From positions 1 through 55,266 of IMG/VR virus record IMGVR_UViG_3300047560_002167: a stretch of DNA of 55,266 nucleotides, one strand, 5' to 3'. This document shows positions 48,885 to 55,266 of the stretch, one piece after another. Numbering within the stretch: position 1 is the first letter of the stretch; every line of letters begins with the position of its first letter. The notes beneath the pieces are model-generated. The model saw only the letters and a list, made by a program, of their open reading frames with translations, had not been told where the DNA came from and searched no databases. The translations under genes were made by a program, and so were the position numbers. The DNA is from a virus.

Positions 48885-51224
48885 ATGAATAACATTAACG
48901 TAGTTAAACGTGATGGGACAACCGTCCCTCTAGATATCTCAAAGATACAAAGACAAGTAGCATACGGGTGCAGGGGGATAGATAACGTATCTCCTAGTAT
49001 GATTGAAATCAAAGCACAAATCGAATTACATGATGGAATGACTACTAAGACAATTGATGAACTATTGCTTAAAGCAATGGTAAATTTAATTGATGAAACT
49101 GAAAACTCTGATATCAATAACGTTAACTATCAACAAGTAGCAGGACGTCAAAAAGTCTCTATGCTACGTAAAGAAGTCTATGGAGACTATAATCCACCTA
49201 AGTTATATGAAATCGTTCAAAAGAACGTAAAAGAACAGATGTATACACCTGAGCTATTAGAGTGGTATTCAGAAGACGAATGGAACATAATTGATTTGTT
49301 TATTGACCATAGCAAGGACGAAAATTACACCTATGCGGCTATCGCCCAATTGGCAGAAAAGTACTTAGTGCAGAACCGTGCTACTGGTCAAATCTATGAG
49401 ACACCACAAGTTCGTTATGCTATCGCAGCGGCGACAGCTTTCCATAACGAACCCAAAGAAAACAGATTAAAATATGTAAAGGAATATTATGAAACAGCCA
49501 GTGACGGTCACTTTACTCTTGCTACACCCGTTCTTGCAGGTCTTGGTACACCTACGAAGCAATTTAGTTCGTGTGTTCTCATTAGTGCTGATGATACATT
49601 GGATTCTATTTTCGCAGCCGGAGAGATGATGGCTAAGTATGCCAGCAAACGTGCAGGCATTGGCTTAGAGATTGGACGTATTCGTCCAGTTGGCGCGCCC
49701 ATTCGTGGTGGCGAAATCAAGCATACGGGTCTTATACCATTCTTGAAGAAGTGGTTTGGCGACTTGCGTTCATGCTCACAAGGTGGTATTCGTAACGCTA
49801 GTTGTACAGTTACATTGCCAGTTTGGCACTATCAGTTCGAAGACTTCATTGTATTAAAGAACAATCAGGGTACGGAAGAAACACGTGTACGTCAAATGGA
49901 CTACTCAATCGTAGTCAACAAGATGTTCTTTAATCGTTATAAGAATCAAGAGAACATTACATTGTTTGATCCACATGAAGTTCCAGACTTGTATGAAGCA
50001 TTCTATCGTGACACGGAAGAATTCGAAACATTATACAAGCATTATGAACATAAGCGTGGCATCAAAAAGAAAGTGTTGCCAGCAGTTGAAATCTTTAAGA
50101 ATGGTATCCTTAAAGAACGTACAGATACAGGTCGTATCTATCTAGTATTCATTGACAACGTTATTAATCAAGGTCCTTTTGATACGAAAGTTGACCCGAT
50201 TTATCAGAGTAATCTATGTCAAGAGATATTATTACCTACTAAACCCTTCCAACGCATTGAAGACGAGGCAGGACGTATTGCCCTCTGTACATTGGGCAGT
50301 GAAAACTGGGGAGCGTTTAAGACGCCCCAAGAAATGCGTAAGAGTTGTAGAGTATTAGTAAGAAGTCTAAGTAATCTCCTTAGCTATCAAGACTTTCTAT
50401 CAGTGCAAAGTCGTCTAGCTAACTTAGAATTCGAGCCTCTTGGTATAGGTATTACAAACTTAGCATACTGGCATGCAAAGCGTGGGTTGAAGTATGGCTC
50501 ACCTGAAGCATTAGCAGAAGTTAAACGATGGATGGAACATCAAGCATATTATCTAATCGAGGCTTCAGTTGAATTAGCAAAAGAAAAAGGTGCATGTCAA
50601 AAGTCAGCACAAACATACTACGGTAAGGGCATTTTCCCGTGGGAACGTAGAAGTGAAGGAGTTAACGAACTCACAGACTTCTCACCTAGTTCTACGTTAG
50701 ATTGGGAAGGCTTGCGCCAGAAGTTATTGCAATATGGCATTCGCAATGCTACACTAATGGCTGTAGCACCAGTTGAATCATCGTCAGTTGTATTGAACTC
50801 AACAAATGGTATTGAAATGCCAATGGAACTAATCAGTGTGAAAGAATCTAAAGCAGGTTCATTCGTACAAGTTGTTCCAGAGTACAAGAGATTGAAGAAC
50901 CGTTATCAACTAATGTGGGATCAACGTGATTGTATCGACTATCTAAAGACAGCCGCAGTTATTGCAGCATACGTGGATCAGTCACTAAGTACTAACACAT
51001 TCTATAATCCTGCGTTCTTTGAGAAGGGTAAAGTTCCCGGAACATTGGTAGCTAAGAATCTAATGCTTGCATACAAGTGGGGCATTAAAACAATGTACTA
51101 TTCATTAATTAATAAAGTAGGATCAAAAGCAGTACTACAAGAAGATAACGTTATTCCATTCGTCAAGCATGATCCATTCTTGGCAGAGATGATGGATGAA
51201 GACTGCGAGGCATGTAAACTATGA
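48885..51224 (+). CDS. nrdA: Ribonucleoside-diphosphate reductase class Ia, large subunit
   Basis: Reduces ribonucleoside diphosphates to deoxy forms for phage DNA synthesis, in complex with NrdB. The 779 residues compare with 761 in E. coli. An N-terminal ATP-cone (VVKRDGTTVPLDISKIQRQV, ~4-95) implies dATP/ATP activity control. The catalytic set is visible: Cys230 (FSSCVLI) and Cys468 (ALCTLG) as redox pair, Asn443, Cys445 and Glu447 in NLCQE, the Tyr738-Tyr739 radical-transfer pair, and the C-terminal Cys774/Cys777 shuttle (DEDCEACKL). AGGTGAA precedes the ATG at suitable spacing. The gene overlaps nrdB by ATGA. No intron, intein or frameshift is seen, although phage nrd genes often carry them. 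Confidence 0.95.
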   Translation: MNNINVVKRDGTTVPLDISKIQRQVAYGCRGIDNVSPSMIEIKAQIELHDGMTTKTIDELLLKAMVNLIDETENSDINNVNYQQVAGRQKVSMLRKEVYGDYNPPKLYEIVQKNVKEQMYTPELLEWYSEDEWNIIDLFIDHSKDENYTYAAIAQLAEKYLVQNRATGQIYETPQVRYAIAAATAFHNEPKENRLKYVKEYYETASDGHFTLATPVLAGLGTPTKQFSSCVLISADDTLDSIFAAGEMMAKYASKRAGIGLEIGRIRPVGAPIRGGEIKHTGLIPFLKKWFGDLRSCSQGGIRNASCTVTLPVWHYQFEDFIVLKNNQGTEETRVRQMDYSIVVNKMFFNRYKNQENITLFDPHEVPDLYEAFYRDTEEFETLYKHYEHKRGIKKKVLPAVEIFKNGILKERTDTGRIYLVFIDNVINQGPFDTKVDPIYQSNLCQEILLPTKPFQRIEDEAGRIALCTLGSENWGAFKTPQEMRKSCRVLVRSLSNLLSYQDFLSVQSRLANLEFEPLGIGITNLAYWHAKRGLKYGSPEALAEVKRWMEHQAYYLIEASVELAKEKGACQKSAQTYYGKGIFPWERRSEGVNELTDFSPSSTLDWEGLRQKLLQYGIRNATLMAVAPVESSSVVLNSTNGIEMPMELISVKESKAGSFVQVVPEYKRLKNRYQLMWDQRDCIDYLKTAAVIAAYVDQSLSTNTFYNPAFFEKGKVPGTLVAKNLMLAYKWGIKTMYYSLINKVGSKAVLQEDNVIPFVKHDPFLAEMMDEDCEACKL

Positions 51225-52321
51225 GCAAAGAACAATATAATTTAAGCAAACCAACAAACTATCTACAACGTAAAATGTTCCTGGATCCAGAAGGTCCTGT
51301 AACTGTGCAACGTTTTGAAGAAGTTAAGTATCCTAAGCTACAGAAGTATGAAGAAACAGCACGTGGCTTCTTCTGGGTTCCAGAAGAAATTTCTCTAACA
51401 AAAGATAAGATTGACCATAAGGAATCAAGTGATGCTATTAAGCATATTTTTACTAGTAATCTTCTTCGCCAAACTGCTTTGGACTCTATACAAGGTCGTG
51501 CGCCAAGTCAAGTCTTCGGCCCCGTTTGTTCGATTCCGGAACTTGAAGCTCTTACGCTTACTTGGGGTTTCTTTGAAACTAGCATTCATTCCAAAAGCTA
51601 TAGCCACATTATTAGGAATGTCTACGGGGTACCTAAAGATGAATTCAATAAAATTCACGACACCCAAGAAATTGTCAGCATGGCAGCTAACGTTGGGCGT
51701 TACTACGAAGACTTGCATCAACTTAATTGCAAAAAAGAATTGGGACAAGACGTTGATATATACGAGCATAAGAAAGCGATTTGGCTTGCCCTCCATGCGT
51801 CATATGCACTTGAGGCATTGAGATTCATGGTATCATTCGCTACTAGTCTTGCTATGGTAGAGAATAAGATTTATATAGGCAACGGGAACATTATCTCGTT
51901 GATTCTTCAAGATGAGTTATTACATACAGAATGGACGGCATGGCTTATCAATCATGTCACAAAAGACGATGCTGACTTTGTACAGATTCAGGCTGCTACG
52001 CATCACGAAGTATATTCTATGTACATGGATGTTATTAACGAGGAAAAAGCATGGGCCGAATATCTCTTTAAAAAGGGAGTCGTCATTGGGCTCAACAGTG
52101 AGATCCTTAAAGATTTCGTTGACTATACTGCTTTCAATAAACTTAAAGATATTGGAATCAAGTACCTGGAACCTCACCCAAAGTCAAGCCCTATCCCCTG
52201 GTTCAACAAGCACGTGAACATTAACAAGAAACAATCAGCACTACAAGAGACAGAATCAACTAACTATGTTATTGGTGTTATGTCCGATGAAGTAGAGTTT
52301 GATGAATTACCAACACTATAA
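51221..52321 (+). CDS. nrdB: Ribonucleoside-diphosphate reductase class Ia, small subunit
   Basis: R2 subunit (366 residues) that houses the di-iron site and tyrosyl radical for NrdA. Ligands by alignment with E. coli R2: Asp88 (LDSIQGRAPS), Glu119, His123, Glu198 (LEALRF), Glu232 and His235 (DELLH), with radical Tyr127 (HSKSYSHIIRN). The first iron motif reads E-T-S-I-H rather than the usual E-x-x-H, a one-residue insertion. The C-terminal acidic-hydrophobic tail (VEFDELPTL) fits the peptide that docks on NrdA. Coupled to nrdA by ATGA and followed by glutaredoxin 9 bases later. Confidence 0.93.
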   Translation: MSKEQYNLSKPTNYLQRKMFLDPEGPVTVQRFEEVKYPKLQKYEETARGFFWVPEEISLTKDKIDHKESSDAIKHIFTSNLLRQTALDSIQGRAPSQVFGPVCSIPELEALTLTWGFFETSIHSKSYSHIIRNVYGVPKDEFNKIHDTQEIVSMAANVGRYYEDLHQLNCKKELGQDVDIYEHKKAIWLALHASYALEALRFMVSFATSLAMVENKIYIGNGNIISLILQDELLHTEWTAWLINHVTKDDADFVQIQAATHHEVYSMYMDVINEEKAWAEYLFKKGVVIGLNSEILKDFVDYTAFNKLKDIGIKYLEPHPKSSPIPWFNKHVNINKKQSALQETESTNYVIGVMSDEVEFDELPTL

Positions 52322-52330
52322 AGGAACAAA

Positions 52331-52579
52331 ATGATTAAAGTATATTCAAAACCTAATTGTCAGTTCTGTGATATGTCAAAGCAACTATTAGAAAGCCGCG
52401 GCGTAGCATACGAATCTATTGATATTACACAAGACCCGGAAGCACGACAAATGCTAGTGGATGCAGGCTTCAGAAGTGTCCCACAAATCTATAACGGAAC
52501 ACATCATATCCCAGGTGGATATCAAGGTTTAGCGGGTATGTCACCCGAAGAATTCAGGGAAAAAGTAGCAAAGGAATAA
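52331..52579 (+). CDS. Glutaredoxin (82 aa)
   Basis: AAGGAA precedes the ATG. Complete thioredoxin-fold glutaredoxin: active site Cys10-Gln-Phe-Cys13, cis-proline Pro51 in FRSVPQIY, and the GG motif (Gly62-Gly63, PGGYQGL). It most likely re-reduces the NrdA C-terminal cysteines, as T4 NrdC does for the T4 enzyme. Operon position directly after nrdAB supports this. The CQFC active site differs from the classical CPYC, leaving open whether glutathione or a thioredoxin reductase is the electron donor. Confidence 0.9.
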   Translation: MIKVYSKPNCQFCDMSKQLLESRGVAYESIDITQDPEARQMLVDAGFRSVPQIYNGTHHIPGGYQGLAGMSPEEFREKVAKE

Positions 52580-52580
52580 C

Positions 52581-52877
52581 ATGTTAGAAACAGGTCAAGT
52601 ATACACATTTAAATTAAACTCAGGAGAAGAACTCATGGGTAAGTTCATCGAACAAATCGACAACTATCTTACAATCGAGGCTCCAGTCAGTATCGCACCG
52701 GGACCAAAGGGTATGCAACTAATGCCTAGCTTATTCACTGTAGATCCTGATGCTCAGGTTACGCTAAATACTAGTTGTGTTTCAATTTATGCTTTAACTG
52801 AAGATTCAGTTAAGATGAAGTATATTGAAGCAACTACTGGAATTCAAGTTCCAGAGAAGAAGATTTTAGTAGGATAA
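52581..52877 (+). CDS. Small conserved phage protein, possibly Sm-like (98 aa)
   Basis: Starts 1 base after the glutaredoxin stop, with AAAGGAAT in the glutaredoxin end as ribosome site. The sequence begins VYTFKLNSGEELMGKFIEQ, then NYLTIEAPVSIAP, then VSIYALTEDSVKMKYIEAT. This 'tGee..Gk..e..d.y..i..P' pattern followed by a late hydrophobic strand recalls Sm/LSm-type small beta-barrels, which bind RNA or act as scaffolds; that is resemblance only. Proteins like it appear in other T4-like marine phages. It could act with the RNR operon or with the virion genes that follow 3 bases later. Confidence 0.55.
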   Translation: MLETGQVYTFKLNSGEELMGKFIEQIDNYLTIEAPVSIAPGPKGMQLMPSLFTVDPDAQVTLNTSCVSIYALTEDSVKMKYIEATTGIQVPEKKILVG

Positions 52878-52880
52878 ACA

Positions 52881-53162
52881 ATGGCAGGGATTAGTCGTAA
52901 AGGTGACACAAATCAAATGGGCGGCGCAATTATGCGTGGCGCCGGAACTGTGTTTGCCAACGGCATCCCTGTAGGCTTACATACAAGTCAAATCACCCCA
53001 CACGCACCGTGGGGTAGACCACATCCCCCGCATGACGCGGCAGTTACTACAGACGGTAGTCCAACTGTATTTGCAGAGGGAGTTCCTGTACTACGTATAG
53101 GGTCGGGCAACAGTTGCGGACATAGCATTGTAGGTGGTTCAGGAGACGTATTCGTACCATGA
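52881..53162 (+). CDS. PAAR-repeat spike-tip protein (93 aa)
   Basis: Begins MAGISRKGDTNQMGGAIMRGA, then VFANGIPVGLHTSQITPH: the classic PAAR pattern (D.t..GG.i..Ga..V..NGiPv). A second PAAR-like half is SPTVFAEGVPVLRIGS. Candidate metal ligands are His34, His41, His48, His51, Cys79 and His81; PAAR tips usually bind zinc with three His and one Cys. In contractile tails such proteins (T4 gp5.4) sharpen the membrane-piercing spike. This implies a contractile-tailed phage. The stop overlaps the next start by ATGA. Confidence 0.88.
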   Translation: MAGISRKGDTNQMGGAIMRGAGTVFANGIPVGLHTSQITPHAPWGRPHPPHDAAVTTDGSPTVFAEGVPVLRIGSGNSCGHSIVGGSGDVFVP

Positions 53163-55207
53163 GTTTAACTCCATTAAAAGTTAATACAATGGGTTCATTG
53201 TTAGGTAACACGGGATTAAACATTAATCCTGATGCTGCCACTTATATGGGTACAAGTACTAGTTTAAGTACATATACTCCTGGACTAGCAGTATCTACTA
53301 CAGTGCTTGATAAACTAACACGTAGTATTCGTTTAGCATATACTAAGATCGGTACTGGGTTTGCTGATGTATCACAATCTACGTATAATAGATTAATAAG
53401 CATCGGCTCTACAACTATCCCGGCATTAGGTAATAGCTTACCTAGTACATATACAAATACATATACGGGTGAGACAACTAGCTATGGGTTCTTACGACTA
53501 ATCGCATTACAAGCATATAGAGAGTTTCATGTTAATAACGGAAGTTATACTGATTTCTTGTCTACGTTTAGAATGTGCCATAGTAAAAAATCACAACTAA
53601 ATCAAACCATTACATCATTACATAATAGCAAAACGTTTTTAGACGGCGCATATAGTAACATGAATGATTTGGTTAGTGCAGATATTACCGGTATTAACTT
53701 AAGTACGTTCTATTGGGGACAAGACTTAATCAGATCGGGTCGTGCTATTGATTTACAAAATATTGACCAATTTGGACAGCCTGACGTATTATTAAGAACA
53801 TTAAAGGCTAATAGAGCGATCGGAAGACCATTGAATATCGCATTGTTAAGTGCGGGTATTAATGGAACAGATTTAGAACTATTAACTAACGGTCAGCCAG
53901 CAACTGACGAACAGCAACGTTTACTATACGCGGCTTTCTCGTTGATTATGGATAATGACTTAAAAGATACTTTAATCCCATTAAACTGTCAGACTCCTGA
54001 TCTAACATCATTAGCTGACTTATTAGATCCTAAGAAACTATTCCCTAATAGTTATATGTCATTGAGTTATCCACAGTATAACGCAATTACATTGCCCACA
54101 AACTCAAAAACATATTATCTCTTGTATACTAACGGTACAGTTAATAGTAGACCTGATTCGGGACTGGGTGAAAGACTAATGAATATCCTACCCGACGACA
54201 TAGCATTTGCCGCTGACGCATTTAGTATGGCTATGCAACAGATTCGTAATATTCAGACTATGAATATTGAAAAGTTCAGTCAAGTTGTAATGAACCTTGA
54301 GAACGTTAACGGACTAACTGTGGGCGGAACTAATGTTCCAGTTAACTCGTCACTAGCTGACGTAGCATTGAATAGTATTGCTAAAGGATCCGGCACTAAT
54401 AATCTATACACGATGTTAGATTACTTTGGGTCTATGACTAGTTTACACTATGAGTGGAGAGACATTCAGACTAGAATCCAAGCATTACAGACAAGCAATT
54501 TAATAGGAATTTATAATTCAATTTATACATCATTGTCTGGCCCGGGCCCATATACAGATTTAGATACATTAATAACTAATGCTAATACAGAGATATCAAA
54601 TATATTAGCAAGCAAGCCAGTAGCGGCACAATTACTAATAGATGAGTACAATACATTCGGTACTCATTTAAAGAAAGAGCAAGATGCTAGAAATCTAGCA
54701 TTACCAGGACTAAGTGATTTAACAAGTAACGAAACAGATGTTATATCATTCATAGATAGTTTAGACCAATATGCACTAGAAACGGAATTCGCCGGAGCTA
54801 GCCTCACATTAGAGAATATTGCGAACATTACTATACCAGGAGGAAACTTTTTAGTAGCGTCAATGCGAGAAGCAAGAAACGCAAAACGATTAGGTTTAAC
54901 TGGAGCAGAGCTAGATAACGATGTTAATGGCACCGCTTCACTACAGTTACCTAGAATAACCGGATCAACCCTAGCGAACTCCCCGATCCCTGGTTATAAT
55001 AACTCAAGTAAGTTACAAGATGTCCCTATCGTTACGGGCGCAGCAACTACTTTGGGCAGCCTTGCGGGCAGCCCTGAAACAATGTTAATACCTGACAATT
55101 TAAGCATATTGGTTCAACCAGCTGCTAATACAGTATTAACTCCAGACGAAGCAATACTAGATGTTACATTATGTAATTGCGACTGCTGGGATAACATCGA
55201 TGATTAA
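53159..55207 (+). CDS. Unknown virion-associated protein (682 aa)
   Basis: Not recognised with confidence. Coupled by ATGA to the PAAR spike tip, which points to a baseplate, hub or tail role. The N-terminal 75 residues are Ser/Thr/Gly-rich (NTGLNINPDAATYMGTSTS). Residues ~75-480 look alpha-helical (YGFLRLIALQAYREFH, FAADAFSMAMQQIRNIQTM), and the C-terminal third has extended and linker character. The last residues contain a cysteine cluster, CNCDCW, near the acidic end. No lysozyme, peptidase or tape-measure coiled-coil motif is evident. Length and context would suit a baseplate or spike-associated structural protein. Confidence 0.6.
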   Translation: MSLTPLKVNTMGSLLGNTGLNINPDAATYMGTSTSLSTYTPGLAVSTTVLDKLTRSIRLAYTKIGTGFADVSQSTYNRLISIGSTTIPALGNSLPSTYTNTYTGETTSYGFLRLIALQAYREFHVNNGSYTDFLSTFRMCHSKKSQLNQTITSLHNSKTFLDGAYSNMNDLVSADITGINLSTFYWGQDLIRSGRAIDLQNIDQFGQPDVLLRTLKANRAIGRPLNIALLSAGINGTDLELLTNGQPATDEQQRLLYAAFSLIMDNDLKDTLIPLNCQTPDLTSLADLLDPKKLFPNSYMSLSYPQYNAITLPTNSKTYYLLYTNGTVNSRPDSGLGERLMNILPDDIAFAADAFSMAMQQIRNIQTMNIEKFSQVVMNLENVNGLTVGGTNVPVNSSLADVALNSIAKGSGTNNLYTMLDYFGSMTSLHYEWRDIQTRIQALQTSNLIGIYNSIYTSLSGPGPYTDLDTLITNANTEISNILASKPVAAQLLIDEYNTFGTHLKKEQDARNLALPGLSDLTSNETDVISFIDSLDQYALETEFAGASLTLENIANITIPGGNFLVASMREARNAKRLGLTGAELDNDVNGTASLQLPRITGSTLANSPIPGYNNSSKLQDVPIVTGAATTLGSLAGSPETMLIPDNLSILVQPAANTVLTPDEAILDVTLCNCDCWDNIDD

Positions 55208-55238
55208 TTAATCACTCACTGTTATCGTGCTTAACAAC

Positions 55239-55252
55239 GGGCTTTTCAGCCC
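55239..55252 (+). other. Intergenic GC hairpin
   Basis: GGGCT (55239-55243) and AGCCC (55248-55252) form a five-pair stem with TTTC loop in the gap after the 682-residue gene. It lacks a downstream T run, so it is a poor intrinsic terminator and may stabilise mRNA ends or separate transcripts. Confidence 0.3.
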
Positions 55253-55256
55253 ATTG

Positions 55257-55263
55257 AAAGGAG
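55257..55263 (+). promoter_or_regulatory. Ribosome-binding site of a gene beyond the window
   Basis: AAAGGAG is a near-perfect Shine-Dalgarno sequence at the window edge with no start codon within the remaining three bases; a + strand gene probably begins just downstream. Confidence 0.4.
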
Positions 55264-55266
55264 TAA

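Noticed and set aside
51411-51821. Second + strand frame of 136 codons inside nrdB, and antisense frame 51425-51796
   Set aside because: Both lie wholly within a convincing nrdB with conserved ligands and have no ribosome site or recognisable product.
48885-52321. Intron, intein or homing endonuclease in nrdA/nrdB
   Set aside because: Both proteins read through without interruption and with normal spacing of catalytic motifs, apart from the one-residue insertion in NrdB.

Overview
The window looks like part of the late, virion-structural region of a large tailed bacteriophage, probably a contractile-tailed (myovirus-type) phage with T4-like features infecting an aquatic Gram-negative host. 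The evidence is the gene content: tail-fibre-like repeat proteins of the kind common in marine phages, a PAAR spike tip, a tail-fibre-assembly-type chaperone, a phage class Ia ribonucleotide reductase with its glutaredoxin, and glycosyltransferases. All convincing genes are on the + strand, packed with 1-11 nt overlaps or short gaps. The DNA is AT-leaning. I see no tRNA, integrase, transposase or CRISPR. Host and taxon are inference; no terminase, capsid or polymerase gene lies here to anchor them.

Region 1 (1-15473) holds the fibre and appendage genes: the 3' end of a repeat-rich fibre protein, a small structural protein, a 1873-residue protein with a TIG domain, two Ig-like domains and seven LamG-type domains, a 1321-residue paralogue of the first fibre, a 1063-residue conserved virion protein, a 174-residue fibre-tip-like protein and a 178-residue tail assembly chaperone-like protein.

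Region 2 (15474-45307) is the striking part. About 29.8 kb, more than half the window, encodes almost nothing but RCC1-type beta-propeller blades. There are two consecutive giant genes (4821 and 5123 residues), joined by a 4-nt ATGA overlap that cuts through one blade. I count about 90 blades in each by eye. Three LamG-like domains, matching those of the 1873-residue protein, sit inside the blade array. The whole could be a pair of giant fibres or adhesins, or one ~9,950-residue protein split by a frameshift.

Region 3 (45362-48874) is a surface or protein modification cluster: a GT9-like glycosyltransferase fused to a methyltransferase, a second methyltransferase, a GT25-family glycosyltransferase and an unknown 144-residue protein. 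Its position directly behind the Ser/Thr/Asn-rich giant proteins suggests, without proof, that it decorates them.

Region 4 (48885-52877) is a nucleotide-metabolism operon: nrdA, nrdB, glutaredoxin and a small protein with an Sm-like look. The key catalytic residues of NrdA are visible. NrdB carries an unusual one-residue insertion in its first iron-binding helix.

Region 5 (52881-55266) returns to virion genes: a PAAR spike-tip protein translationally coupled to a 682-residue unknown protein, then a short non-coding end with a hairpin and a ribosome-binding site for a gene beyond the window.
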